This document shows positions 52,915-61,111 of a stretch of DNA of 64,000 bases, in pieces. The notes below the pieces were generated by a model. The model did no database searches, had not been told where the DNA came from, and saw nothing but the letters and a program-made list of their open reading frames with translations. Numbering within the stretch: the stretch's first letter is position 1; each line of letters opens with the position of its first letter. Made by a program: the position numbers and the translations under genes. Source of the stretch: UBA3839 sp902776985 (GTDB lineage Bacteria > Bacteroidota > Bacteroidia > Bacteroidales > Bacteroidaceae); assembly GCA_902776985.1 (NCBI GenBank), contig CACYSD010000006.1, positions 21,359-85,358 of the forward strand. Direction: 5' to 3'.

Positions 52915-54000
52915 CTACACATACTCATCACCGATGCCTATCTGCACGTCATTGACGAATTTGCGGATAGCGCTTTGGTCATCCTTCTTGCAGATCACAA
53001 GCACGTTGTTCTCTTCCACCACCACATAGTCTTTCAGTCCCTGAATCACCGCAATCTTCCCTTGCGGCAGCTTGACCATGCAGTCTTCGCAGTCATAGAG
53101 CATGATGTGATCACCAATTCCCACATTTGCATCCTTGTCCTTGCTGAGCACGTCGAAGAGAGAATGCCATGTACCTATATCGTTCCAGTGGAAGTGACAC
53201 ATCATAACATCCACATTTTCCAATTTCTCCAGAATTCCCTCTTCGAGTGAGAGGTTAGGACATTTGGCAAATATATCCTGCAATATAGAATCCACATTTC
53301 CGCCGGCAGCATATTCAGCCTCAACCGCCTTCATCATTTCCACAAACAATGTTGAGTGAGAATGTAGAGAAGTCAGGAACGTAGATGCTTTCCAGACGAA
53401 GAGACCCGTATTCCACAGGAATTCGTTGTTCTCGAGGAACATCTTGGCAAATTCCAGCGATGGTTTCTCGGTGAATGTCTGTACCTTGTAGATATCCTCC
53501 TTGATATTGTCTGCCATCTGGATATATCCGTAAGTGGTGTCAGGGCGTGTAGGTACGATTCCCATAGTCAGCAGGCGGTCGTTTTCCCCTACATATTCAA
53601 GACCGTTGAGAATGTCCTTTTTGAATTCTTCCTGAGTCACCACCACCTGGTCAACAGGAGTAACCACGATTCTACCTTTGGGATTACGATAGAATATCTC
53701 CACCGCAGCCCAAGTCACACTCGGCACCGTATTGCGGCGCATCGGCTCCAGCAGGAGGTTTTTCTTGGGTAATTCAGGAAGTTGTTCATGCACCAGATCC
53801 TCGTATTGATAGTTAGACATTACAATAATGTTCTGAGGATCTATAAATTCTGCGAAACGCTTATAAGTTGTTTGCAGGAGAGTTTCACCGGTTCCAAGCA
53901 AGTCAAGAAACTGCTTTGGGTGTTGCTGACGGCTTGATGGCCACAATCGGGAGCCAATTCCCCCTGCAAGTATCACACAATAATTGTCACTATTCATCAT
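52915..54000 (-). CDS. mannose-1-phosphate guanylyltransferase
   Basis: 361 residues, nucleotidyltransferase fold: VILAGGIGSRLWPSSRQQHPKQFL at the N-terminus, VTPVDQVV, and the sugar-phosphate region FTEKPSLEFAKMFLENNEFLWNTGLFVWK. It makes GDP-mannose from GTP and mannose 1-phosphate for fucose or mannose glycans. The short form lacks the isomerase domain of ManC. Own promoter upstream. Confidence 0.93.
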   Translation of the reverse strand: MMNSDNYCVILAGGIGSRLWPSSRQQHPKQFLDLLGTGETLLQTTYKRFAEFIDPQNIIVMSNYQYEDLVHEQLPELPKKNLLLEPMRRNTVPSVTWAAVEIFYRNPKGRIVVTPVDQVVVTQEEFKKDILNGLEYVGENDRLLTMGIVPTRPDTTYGYIQMADNIKEDIYKVQTFTEKPSLEFAKMFLENNEFLWNTGLFVWKASTFLTSLHSHSTLFVEMMKAVEAEYAAGGNVDSILQDIFAKCPNLSLEEGILEKLENVDVMMCHFHWNDIGTWHSLFDVLSKDKDANVGIGDHIMLYDCEDCMVKLPQGKIAVIQGLKDYVVVEENNVLVICKKDDQSAIRKFVNDVQIGIGDEYV

Positions 54001-54078
54001 GAATGGTAGATTAGATTTTGGTAGGTATAATTAGGTGTTTTGCGGCTGAGTTAATTCAGCCATTTTTTATCTTCATCG

Positions 54079-54109
54079 CAAATGTAATGCAAAAAAATCA
54101 AACTGCAAA
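54079..54109 (-). promoter_or_regulatory. promoter of the GDP-mannose gene
   Basis: Minus strand TTTG (54109-54106), 19 nt, TACATTTG (54086-54079). A hairpin GGCTGAGTTAATTCAGCC (54044-54061) lies in the leader. Confidence 0.75.
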
Positions 54110-54151
54110 TTATATTCAAGATAATTACAATCTATTAGCATTTTTTTTGAA

Positions 54152-55747
54152 TCACCTCACAATTGTGAAATTCTCATCAATGGTGAAAGTCCTCTCGTAA
54201 TCTGTTGTCTTCACAGTATAGGAGCCTCCCACCTTGAAGGCTGGGATACTGACAATACTGGCACTGCGTCGCATGGAGAACGGGACGGTTATCGTATCGA
54301 GCGTCTTACCGCTTCCGTCGCAGATATTTATCGGAGCGTCCTGCGCTATATTCATTCCTATCAGCAGAACAGTAGGCTGCTTAGCAGTTTGGTTTGTTGG
54401 CACAGACGGCATTTCACCCATACCTCCGCCAACGGTAAACACCCGTCCTCCCTCCACGGCTAAAGGAGAGAAGTCGCAGTCAAGACCCTCTTCAGGTGAA
54501 CCCACCTGACTCCATGCATAGACCGTGCCACCCTTGATGATTATCGCAGGATCGGATGCCTGTTCACTGTTTCCGCCGAAAGGCATGAAGAAACCGCCTT
54601 TAGGATTAGAGTCAACCGCATCGTTACCCATGCTGCGGGCTGTGACGCAACCACCATTGAACTCAATAGTTGCATTGGCATTGATAGCATCGTCAGTCGC
54701 AAGTACATCCACGTTGCCACCATTGACTATCACACCCTGTTTGCCCTCAATTCCCTCAGCTCCCGCTGTGGCAGTTCTGACAGTCACGTTGCCGCTATTG
54801 ATGATGACTCTGCCTTTCGATGCAATTCCCTTGGTGGCAGCATAGTACTTATGCTTGCCACCAAAACCACCGAAACCGCCTCCTTCAATACTGTCGTTCC
54901 CTTCCCTATCACCAAAATTCGGGAAGACACCGGGAAAATTCGGGAACCCGCCGCCATTCATTATACTGTCATTTGGCATAGGAAAGCCACCGGGAAAGTT
55001 CGGGAAGCCACCGCCATTCATGATGCTGTCGTTAGGAATAGGAAAGCCTCCAGGAAAGTTCGGGAAGCCACCATCGGCAAATTTTGAGAACATCTCCTTC
55101 ATGATGCTGTCGTTCGGCATAGGGAAGCCACCGGGAAATTCAGGAAAGCCGCCCTCCGGCATATCAGGGAAAGCAAACATCTCAAAAGGTTTTTCTCCTA
55201 AGTTATTTCCTGAAGTCGATACATTAAGTGTCAGCCCTTCAATCGTAACATCCTTCTTCGTCTTGATGCCACGGCAACCGTCACCTTTTGTAACGATATT
55301 CAGAGTGCCTTCACCCGAAAGCAGAAGTTTGTCCTTTGCCCAAACCACGGCACCCTTATGATTCACCGTATCGTTGCAAGCTGCTATGGACAGAGTGCTC
55401 TCCGTTCCCTTGGGAACTACAACCTCCGTCTTCTTCTTATTCTTCAGGAAAAGCGGCGCACCCTCCTGACTGGTCAGAGTCAGATTGTCGAGACATATTC
55501 TCACCTTTCCGTCAGCCTTCAGGTTAAGTTGTCCGTCATTACTGCTACCCGTCAGGCGCACAGTGAGAATATGGTCTTTATATTTACTTTTGATGTCCAC
55601 GTAGGCACGGTCCACAGCAACCACAACACTATCCTTTCTCGTCTGGGTCACTTTAACCGACGCCCCATCATAACAGATGGTGATATCCTCAGCATGGCAC
55701 ACACCACCCATCATCATGGATATCATCCACAATATCAATTTCTTCAT
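54152..55747 (-). CDS. secreted Cthe_2159-like carbohydrate-binding beta-helix protein with Gly-Phe-Pro repeats
   Basis: 531 residues from the ATG at 55747 (MKKLILWMISMMMGGVCHAE, signal peptide); 12 further upstream codons overlap the preceding gene's end and are not needed. Parallel beta-helix turns appear as GAVVWAKDKLLLSGEGTLNI, TDDAINANATIEFNGG and EEGLDCDFSPLAVEGG, matching the Cthe_2159 family that binds acidic polysaccharide. Residues about 190-297 are an insert of near-identical units GGFPNFPGGFPMPNDSIM, from tandem 60-bp DNA repeats. It follows a GH43-like gene by 11 nt, so both may act on the same glycan. Confidence 0.8.
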   Translation of the reverse strand: MKKLILWMISMMMGGVCHAEDITICYDGASVKVTQTRKDSVVVAVDRAYVDIKSKYKDHILTVRLTGSSNDGQLNLKADGKVRICLDNLTLTSQEGAPLFLKNKKKTEVVVPKGTESTLSIAACNDTVNHKGAVVWAKDKLLLSGEGTLNIVTKGDGCRGIKTKKDVTIEGLTLNVSTSGNNLGEKPFEMFAFPDMPEGGFPEFPGGFPMPNDSIMKEMFSKFADGGFPNFPGGFPIPNDSIMNGGGFPNFPGGFPMPNDSIMNGGGFPNFPGVFPNFGDREGNDSIEGGGFGGFGGKHKYYAATKGIASKGRVIINSGNVTVRTATAGAEGIEGKQGVIVNGGNVDVLATDDAINANATIEFNGGCVTARSMGNDAVDSNPKGGFFMPFGGNSEQASDPAIIIKGGTVYAWSQVGSPEEGLDCDFSPLAVEGGRVFTVGGGMGEMPSVPTNQTAKQPTVLLIGMNIAQDAPINICDGSGKTLDTITVPFSMRRSASIVSIPAFKVGGSYTVKTTDYERTFTIDENFTIVR

Positions 55748-55758
55748 TTTGTAAGTTA

Positions 55759-56916
55759 TTAAAGTTCCCACTCCTCTCTCCACTTCACCACCGGTTTGCC
55801 GTTTTCAAATTCGATGGGCAGCCATATATACCTTGCATCGCTCGGATGGCGCGGACGCCACATGTCAGCCATGAAGATAATCAGCGGGCTTTTGGCTTTG
55901 CGGTTAGTTATCTTTTCCTGTTCCTCCTCGCTGAGAGTAAGGATATATGTGCTTTGTCCGTTGAACGTCTTGTCAGCCTTTGGTCCACGACAAGGATTAG
56001 GATGCTGAGTCCATGGTCCCATGATACTGGGAGCGGAGAACATACGAGCCTCGTTTGGTGCCCATCCCGTGCAGCCTGATGTAATCATCCAGTACGTACC
56101 CTCATGCTTGAAAATCGCTGGAGCCTCGTTCTGTCCGCCAGGAGCCACTCTGGTATATCGTCCTGAGTGGTGCAAAAAGTCGTTGGTCAGTTCAGCGATA
56201 TGCAGCGTCATATTCTCTTCCGACGAGAAGATATGGTAAGCCTTGCCGTCGTCATCCACATAAAGAGTCATGTCGCGCGACATCTGTCCGGTTCTGAAGT
56301 CACGCTTCAGCAGCAGTCCCTTTTCCACTGCGTCCTGCCATGCCGGAGTCCACGAAGTCCTGTAGTTCGCCATCTTGAGCGTATCCACCACCGCCAGTTC
56401 GTCCCGTCCGAACTCCACAGGCCATGTGCCAGCATTAGCCCTCTGCGAATATAGGAACTTATACGGACCTTCAGGCTTGTCAGCCACAGCCACACCATAG
56501 CGCGCTGCATCGTAGCCCCTACCCTTCAGCTCCAGATGGAACCACATGCAGAACTTCCCAGTCACCTTATTATAAATCACCTTCGGGCGTTCAAGGATAC
56601 AGCCACGTTCTATGTCCGAACCCTTCTCTTCGCTTACACTCAGAGCCACGCCGCAGTAGTGCCAGTTTACCAGATCCGTGGAGGAATAGCAAGTCACCCC
56701 CACCAGTGCGTCGGAAGTATGGTCAGCCTTATGCTCACCAAACCAGTAGAATGTGTCGTTATACTTCATTATTCCACCACCGTGAGCATTGATATGCTGC
56801 CCTCGGTCGTCCGGCCACAATTCACCCGGGCGGAAAGCAAGCCCACCCTTCTGAGCCTTAACCGTCGAAGCAGCCAGCAACGCCATTGCAATAATCAAAA
56901 ATCCAATTCTTTTCAT
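55759..56916 (-). CDS. secreted GH43-like beta-propeller glycosidase
   Basis: 385 residues with a signal peptide (FLIIAMALLAASTVKAQ). Propeller motifs include INAHGGGIMKYNDTFYWFGEHK, DLVNWHYCG, LERPKVIYN and GQNEAPAIFKHEGTYWMITSG (probable acid Glu). The AHGGG start recalls the GH43 subfamilies that include exo-galactanases; the exact subfamily is not certain. First gene of a pair with the Cthe_2159-like gene. Confidence 0.8.
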   Translation of the reverse strand: MKRIGFLIIAMALLAASTVKAQKGGLAFRPGELWPDDRGQHINAHGGGIMKYNDTFYWFGEHKADHTSDALVGVTCYSSTDLVNWHYCGVALSVSEEKGSDIERGCILERPKVIYNKVTGKFCMWFHLELKGRGYDAARYGVAVADKPEGPYKFLYSQRANAGTWPVEFGRDELAVVDTLKMANYRTSWTPAWQDAVEKGLLLKRDFRTGQMSRDMTLYVDDDGKAYHIFSSEENMTLHIAELTNDFLHHSGRYTRVAPGGQNEAPAIFKHEGTYWMITSGCTGWAPNEARMFSAPSIMGPWTQHPNPCRGPKADKTFNGQSTYILTLSEEEQEKITNRKAKSPLIIFMADMWRPRHPSDARYIWLPIEFENGKPVVKWREEWEL

Positions 56917-56941
56917 TTTTCCATAATTATTAAGTTCGCAC

Positions 56942-56949
56942 CAAAGTTA
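56942..56949 (-). promoter_or_regulatory. -7 box of the GH43-like gene
   Basis: TAACTTTG on the minus strand 26 nt before the start codon. Confidence 0.45.
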
Positions 56950-57050
56950 GTAATTATTCCGTGAATAAAGAAAATTGGGCAGAAACAATTTCAGTTCCTT
57001 CCCAATTATTCACTTGTCTGAATCATTTCCGCGCGCTGTTTAAATTATTC

Positions 57051-57081
57051 ATTCTTCACTCTTAATTCTTCACTCTTTACT
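57051..57081 (+). repeat. CTTCACTCTTAATTCTTCACTC leader-type repeat
   Basis: A CTTCACTCTTnATT repeat directly upstream of the -7 box of the HAD gene, on the coding strand. Confidence 0.5.
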
Positions 57082-57090
57082 TTAAATTCG

Positions 57091-57098
57091 TACCTTTG
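57091..57098 (+). promoter_or_regulatory. -7 box of the HAD phosphatase gene
   Basis: TACCTTTG 23 nt before the start codon; the -33 position lies in the CTTCAC repeat and is not a TTTG. Confidence 0.45.
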
Positions 57099-57121
57099 CA
57101 CCGAAAAACTACAATGAAACA

Positions 57122-57775
57122 ATGTACGACACATATATCTTTGATCTCGACGGCACACTTCTCAACACCCTTGATGACCTCGCCAATGCCGTCAACTACG
57201 CACTCCGTCAACACTCCATGCCAGAGCACACACTCGAAGAAGTCCGGCAATTCGTAGGCAACGGAGTACGCATGCTTATCACAAGAGCAGTTCCCAATGG
57301 AGACCGCAATCCACAATTCGAGGCAGTCTTCCGAACCTTTCGGGAATACTACATGCAACATTCCCAGGACACCACACGACCCTACGAAGGCATACCCGAG
57401 CTACTGTCCGAACTGCGACGTCGCGGCAAACATGTAGCTGTTGTAAGCAACAAATTCTATGCAGCCACCCAAGACCTCTGCCGCCATTTCTTTCCCGACA
57501 CCGTTGAAGTCGCCATTGGGGAGCACGAAGCAGAAGGCTTGCGCAAGAAACCTGCCCCCGACACCGTATTCGAGGCATTGCGTCAACTTGGCGTGAGCAG
57601 TGCCAATGCCGTCTATATAGGCGACAGCGACGTCGATGTGCAGACCGCCCGCAACGCCCAACTCCCCTGCATCAGCGTCCTTTGGGGATTCCGCACCCGC
57701 GCCTTCCTCGAACTCCACGGTGCCACCACCTTTGCCTCGTCACCCCTCGACATCCTCACCCTCTCCCCTCAGTAA
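57122..57775 (+). CDS. HAD-family phosphoglycolate phosphatase-like protein
   Basis: 217 residues. HAD motif I FDLDGTLLNT (Asp8, Asp10), motif II VVSNK, motif III Lys in LRKKPAPDTV and motif IV GDSDVDVQTA. The cap is helical, as in Gph. It dephosphorylates a small phosphometabolite in the cytoplasm, possibly 2-phosphoglycolate. It is the last core-like gene before the mosaic island. Confidence 0.9.
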   Translation: MYDTYIFDLDGTLLNTLDDLANAVNYALRQHSMPEHTLEEVRQFVGNGVRMLITRAVPNGDRNPQFEAVFRTFREYYMQHSQDTTRPYEGIPELLSELRRRGKHVAVVSNKFYAATQDLCRHFFPDTVEVAIGEHEAEGLRKKPAPDTVFEALRQLGVSSANAVYIGDSDVDVQTARNAQLPCISVLWGFRTRAFLELHGATTFASSPLDILTLSPQ

Positions 57776-57993
57776 TTTTCTGTTTCAGCCTGACAGACTT
57801 AAGCTTCTCCACGATTTCGTGAGGATAGCCATATCATTCAGCATATAAATATCTTCCATAACAGCTCTAATTTAACCTTTTACGCCGCAAATACACACAT
57901 AAAAGTTTAATTCACAACCATTATCCACTATTTATTTTACAAAAAACTATATCCTCGTCCTTCCACATCTTCCTTCATACTTCAGACATCTTC
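57776..57993. other. non-coding stretch at the island's left edge
   Basis: About 218 bases, AT-rich after 57840, with no convincing gene, terminator or promoter. A short antisense frame near 57770-57830 faintly resembles the start of a helix-turn-helix but is too short to call. Confidence 0.4.
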
Positions 57994-58092
57994 CTACCAC
58001 TTACCTGTCTTTGTGGCATCTTTAACCGCATATCCTGCAAATCTACGGCTTTCCTCGTTATATTCCTTGTGGCGGTACATATAACACACCAT
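57994..58092 (-). CDS. 32-residue ORF, copy A
   Basis: MVCYMYRHKEYNEESRRFAG, then YAVKDATKTGKW. The frame, length and stop position match a copy at 61532-61630; four residues differ, all by G/A or C/T transitions. Conserved frame suggests a real small protein or a shared gene fragment. No family recognised. Confidence 0.3.
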   Translation of the reverse strand: MVCYMYRHKEYNEESRRFAGYAVKDATKTGKW

Positions 58093-58122
58093 TCCTTATC
58101 TGTAAACGAAATTTATTGAATA
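58024..58122. repeat. 99-bp direct repeat, copy A
   Basis: Identical over all 99 bp to 61562-61660, same orientation. The pair bounds the 3.44-kb segment 58123-61561. Similarity continues leftwards with scattered changes for about 30 bp. Confidence 0.95.
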
Positions 58123-58202
58123 TGGGCAAGCATCATTGAAATAATAAGTGGTGGAACACCAAATAGTTGTTTGTGTGTCCCATTGGCATATATGTCTCTT
58201 AC
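58113..58202 (-). pseudogene. remnant of a retropepsin-like C-terminus
   Basis: Directly after, and in frame with, the stop codon of the PP2C-like ORF, the sequence reads VRDIYANGTHKQLFGVPPLI then ISMMLAHIQ and stop. It aligns with the end of the retropepsin-like protein at 61651 (YTQRYGTPPPIVALMFIQ): same Gly-x-Pro-Pro, hydrophobic run and final IQ, then the shared 99-bp block. It is thus the tail of a diverged paralogue. Confidence 0.55.
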
Positions 58203-59207
58203 TTAAAGAATTGCTAATGAATAATCATCATGACCTATCAGTCCCTTCTTACGGAGGCTCATGATATGTTGTTTAAAGTTCCAACTGTTGTTGCAGTTTT
58301 GTAACTTGTCAATAACGTCTTTTTCGAAGTTATTTTTCTTTAATTCCATAGCGGTCTTGATGAAATAACTATCTTTTGTCTGAGCTGCTATGGCTTCATG
58401 CAATTCTCTTTCAAATTCTTCCTTGTGTGCCACCTCATACCTCATTAATATATAATGGGCCAAGGCATCACTGGCTACAAACACAATACTGTCTGGTTGA
58501 ATGTCAAAAAAACCAGCTTTAAAACCCTTCTCATTGAGCGGGTCTTTACAGTTAATGAGATAAGGCGGATTGTTGAAATCGACCAAATGTCCAAAAGAAT
58601 GTTGCAGCCTACCATTTTGCCTGTCATAGCAGAAAGCCACACTATCTCCATAACTTATCCATTGACCAGTATTCCACACAGCCACAAGCGTGGCAAACGA
58701 GCCCTCATCATAGAACTTATTCAGGAGCATGCCTCCTTCTTTCTGTGCCTCTGTTTCGCAGGCATTATAGAAAGGTTCCCAAATACTATCAACCCATCCA
58801 TCAAAGGTAGTATAATCAACAATGGGCGTGTCTGGCAGATGCTCTACCAGATATTTAGACCATCTGTCAGCAAAGACACCGCCGCCACCACCATCGCCGC
58901 CAGCCACTTTTTGTGAATGGGCAGCATAGCCACTTTGGTATAGCGACCCAAAAGCGCGCCGAACGCAGTCTCGTAGGCCGCGCGAACCCTTGCAGAAAAA
59001 TCCTTCTTTATCATCGTTAGTCCTATTTTTTATGCGAAGGTACAGATATTTCGCGCGATGCGGAATAACAATGTGGGTGAAACGGGAAAAATCGGGGGTG
59101 AAATGAATGCCAATTGGTCTACTCCATGTATATGAGCAATCATAAAGTCCTTCTATGATTCTTATATTGATTAACTGCATATTATAAAGCCCCATTTCTA
59201 CGTTCAA
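58203..59207 (-). pseudogene. 5'-truncated PP2C-like phosphatase fused to foreign sequence
   Basis: The C-terminal 220 residues of the 334-codon frame look like a PP2C phosphatase: DEGSFATLVAVWNTGQWISYGDSVAFCY and LINCKDPL...DIQPDSIVFVASDALAHYILMRYE. The N-terminal metal-binding motif of the family (x-DGxG) is missing. Codons upstream of about 58870 are an out-of-frame reading of an RND transporter fragment and intergenic DNA, seen as the odd GGDGGGGGVF. It is most likely a broken gene whose 5' end was replaced by recombination. Confidence 0.65.
58844..59014 (-). pseudogene. RND efflux transporter fragment (downstream piece)
   Basis: In a frame different from the PP2C-like ORF: MIKKDFSARVRAAYETAFGA, LLGRYTKVAMLPIHKKWLAA, then MVVAAVSLL. 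This is the segment that follows the LTLAPALCAMILKP helix in HAE1-type RND pumps. It is GC-rich, unlike its surroundings, and continues the fragment found at 61112. Confidence 0.7.
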
Positions 59208-59245
59208 ATAACGAAAGAAATGGGGCTAATATCAAGGAATTACAA

Positions 59246-59854
59246 TCATAGATACCAACCAGATAATTGCAGATAACATCTTTCCTCTCCGCTGCCGTCT
59301 TCCCACCAGTTTGCCAGTGATAAGCGAATAATAGTTCCTGCAGGAATCCTGTCAACTGGCGCTTGGAATCCAACAAACTTAATTCGCACACTGTCGTAAT
59401 AGTAATAATGCTTATCGAACTGTACGGAATGCGTTAAATCTTTATCGGCTATCCAGAACTGCGTGCTATAAGGTGGAACATTAGCGCGATTTACATAGTT
59501 CTTAGTTCCGACAAAATGCAGTGTTCCCTGAAAGGAATTGGCTATGCTGCCTCTTGCCACGCGAAGCAATGCAGAGTTTCTATTCACATAATCTCTAATT
59601 CCTTGTACGCCGACATTCCCAATCTTTCCCAAAGCAATAGTCTGCTTATCTTCAGTATGGGGTGCTGAGCGTACATTCCATGCTGTCTCAACGCTCATGT
59701 TCCATCTGTCACCAATCTCGTATGGCGCATCAATTGGAAGATTGCCGCCACGGTCATTATGAATGCGAATCAACTCATGGGTATCCTCGTTTATTCCACC
59801 AACGCACACACCGTTTCTCATCTGTGTTTTGGATACTATTAGAACTGTTGCCAT
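59246..59854 (-). CDS. dual OB-fold-like protein of the DUF488 operon
   Basis: 202 residues, strand-rich, starting MATVLIVSKTQMRNGVCVGG, then INEDTHELIRIHNDRGGNLP and YEIGDRWNMSVE. I relate it to uncharacterised proteins described as having two OB domains; OB folds usually bind nucleic acid or nucleotides. Conserved-looking residues are RxHN, the Trp pair in the middle and SLANWWEDGSGEERCYLQLSGW at the end. It starts 2 nt after the upstream DUF488 gene's stop, so translation is probably coupled. Function unknown. Confidence 0.7.
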   Translation of the reverse strand: MATVLIVSKTQMRNGVCVGGINEDTHELIRIHNDRGGNLPIDAPYEIGDRWNMSVETAWNVRSAPHTEDKQTIALGKIGNVGVQGIRDYVNRNSALLRVARGSIANSFQGTLHFVGTKNYVNRANVPPYSTQFWIADKDLTHSVQFDKHYYYYDSVRIKFVGFQAPVDRIPAGTIIRLSLANWWEDGSGEERCYLQLSGWYL

Positions 59855-59856
59855 AG

Positions 59857-60339
59857 TTAAAGGTCTATTATTTTGATTCCGTAAAGTTTGCTTATTTCCT
59901 TAGCTACCAACGAACGATGGCATGCGCTTGCATGTTCTTCTACGCAGAAGAAAACCACATTCTTAGCACCTACTTTTTCTAAGTTCGATACAAGACTCTT
60001 CATATCGTAATGGGATAAAATCTGCGAATTGTATTCTTCTACGAATACTTTCCCTAAAGTAGTCCGTTGCTTTTTTGTTTCATTATTGAGCTTGTCTGCG
60101 TCCTTTTGCTTTTGACGTATCTCGGAAGTGGGAGCCAGTTCCTTAATATACATATATTTAATCCCCAACTCTTTCAGTTTCGCTTGTAAATAGTTACTAT
60201 TGGCATAGCGATATAGAGAGCCTCTGACTCCCCGACGCTGACGAATGTCACAAAACATGTCTATGTGATTCTTCGTTAGCTTTTCAAAATAACTCTCTTC
60301 CGTGGAGTTATAAACTCCGATTGTGAAAACGTTAATCAT
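59857..60339 (-). CDS. DUF488 family protein (second gene)
   Basis: 160 residues. DUF488 motifs: TIGVYNS near the N-terminus, FCDIRQRRGVRGSLYRYANSNYL (the D-x-R region), KYMYIKELAPT and the C-terminal VVFFCVEEHASACHRSLVAKEI with the C...CHR signature. A charged helical insert (RQKQKDADKLNNETKKQR) is present. Its start overlaps the end of the other DUF488 gene by 8 nt. No biochemical role is known for the family. Confidence 0.88.
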   Translation of the reverse strand: MINVFTIGVYNSTEESYFEKLTKNHIDMFCDIRQRRGVRGSLYRYANSNYLQAKLKELGIKYMYIKELAPTSEIRQKQKDADKLNNETKKQRTTLGKVFVEEYNSQILSHYDMKSLVSNLEKVGAKNVVFFCVEEHASACHRSLVAKEISKLYGIKIIDL

Positions 60340-60934
60340 AAGCCAATACTTCTTCTGTTTCTTCTTTGTACACTTTTCTTGATTTAAAATAAGGCATGGG
60401 ATAAGGGAAAAGGCTCATCTCTGGTGGAGTCCATTGCCCTTTAGTAAGTTCCATTATCACATGAGTCTCATCGATGAACTCACCAGCAGAAACAATGTGC
60501 TTCATATTGATATGGAAGTTCTCATACAATTCTCGCCCAATGAGTTTACTCCTATGACATTGTGAAGGGTCTGACTCACTGCACATAACAGCCACGTTGA
60601 ATTGCCTTTCATTCGCATTGACCAACCTTAGCAGTCCTTCCTTAAAAGATGGTTCTTGTGCCATCTTTTCGTAATCGAAATGTCCCTCTTCATCATAACA
60701 AAACTCATTGATAGGTCTACCTCCGATTGTATTACCCATATAAGTATAAACGATTTCGTTGCTTCTCAAATAGAGGGCAATCTCCCTTTGATTATATTGG
60801 GGAGCCCATTTGGAGAAAGGACTGCTACGGACATCTATAACATACTTGATATCAAAAGAGGTGAGTTCTTCATAGAACTCCTCTAATGGCTTCTGGCCAT
60901 GACCAATCGAAAATAATGTCGTTTGTACATTCAT
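60332..60934 (-). CDS. DUF488 family protein (first gene)
   Basis: 200 residues with the clearer family motifs: LFSIGHGQKPLEEF, VIDVRSSPFSKWAPQYN, YMGNTIGGRP and VAVMCSESDPSQCHRSKLIG. The C-x-E...CHR pair and the DVRS loop would lie together in the fold, suggesting a catalytic or ligand site, but that is inference. It heads a three-gene operon (DUF488, DUF488, dual-OB) with 8-nt overlap and 2-nt gap, transcribed from a -7 box near 61046. The operon lies between two pieces of one RND gene. Confidence 0.9.
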   Translation of the reverse strand: MNVQTTLFSIGHGQKPLEEFYEELTSFDIKYVIDVRSSPFSKWAPQYNQREIALYLRSNEIVYTYMGNTIGGRPINEFCYDEEGHFDYEKMAQEPSFKEGLLRLVNANERQFNVAVMCSESDPSQCHRSKLIGRELYENFHINMKHIVSAGEFIDETHVIMELTKGQWTPPEMSLFPYPMPYFKSRKVYKEETEEVLAYD

Positions 60935-61045
60935 GCTCCAAAATTTAAGTTATTTTATGCATCTTTATGTCTATCTATCCGTATTTCCAACCTTTCAAAT
61001 GTCAACCTGTAGACTTTCATGTTCATTTGTTAATTTTATACGCTA

Positions 61046-61053
61046 CAAAGTTA
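61046..61053 (-). promoter_or_regulatory. -7 box of the DUF488 operon
   Basis: TAACTTTG on the minus strand, giving a leader of about 105 nt. It lies just inside the inserted block, so the operon brought its own promoter. No TTTG at the usual distance. Confidence 0.5.
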
Positions 61054-61111
61054 CAAAAATAATACTCAAACATATTCGTTTTTACTGTTAAAAGTACGAA
61101 AATGTCGCGGT

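Noticed and set aside
54044..54061. Terminator on the plus strand after GGCTGAGTTAATTCAGCC
   Set aside because: The hairpin is followed by T's on the plus strand, but no plus-strand gene ends nearby; it lies in the leader of a minus-strand gene.
57770..57830. Antisense remnant of a helix-turn-helix gene
   Set aside because: About 20 residues with weak resemblance only; they overlap the end of the HAD gene.
58203..59207. Intact 334-residue hypothetical protein
   Set aside because: The first third is an out-of-frame reading of an RND fragment, and the N-terminal PP2C metal motif is missing; treated as truncated.
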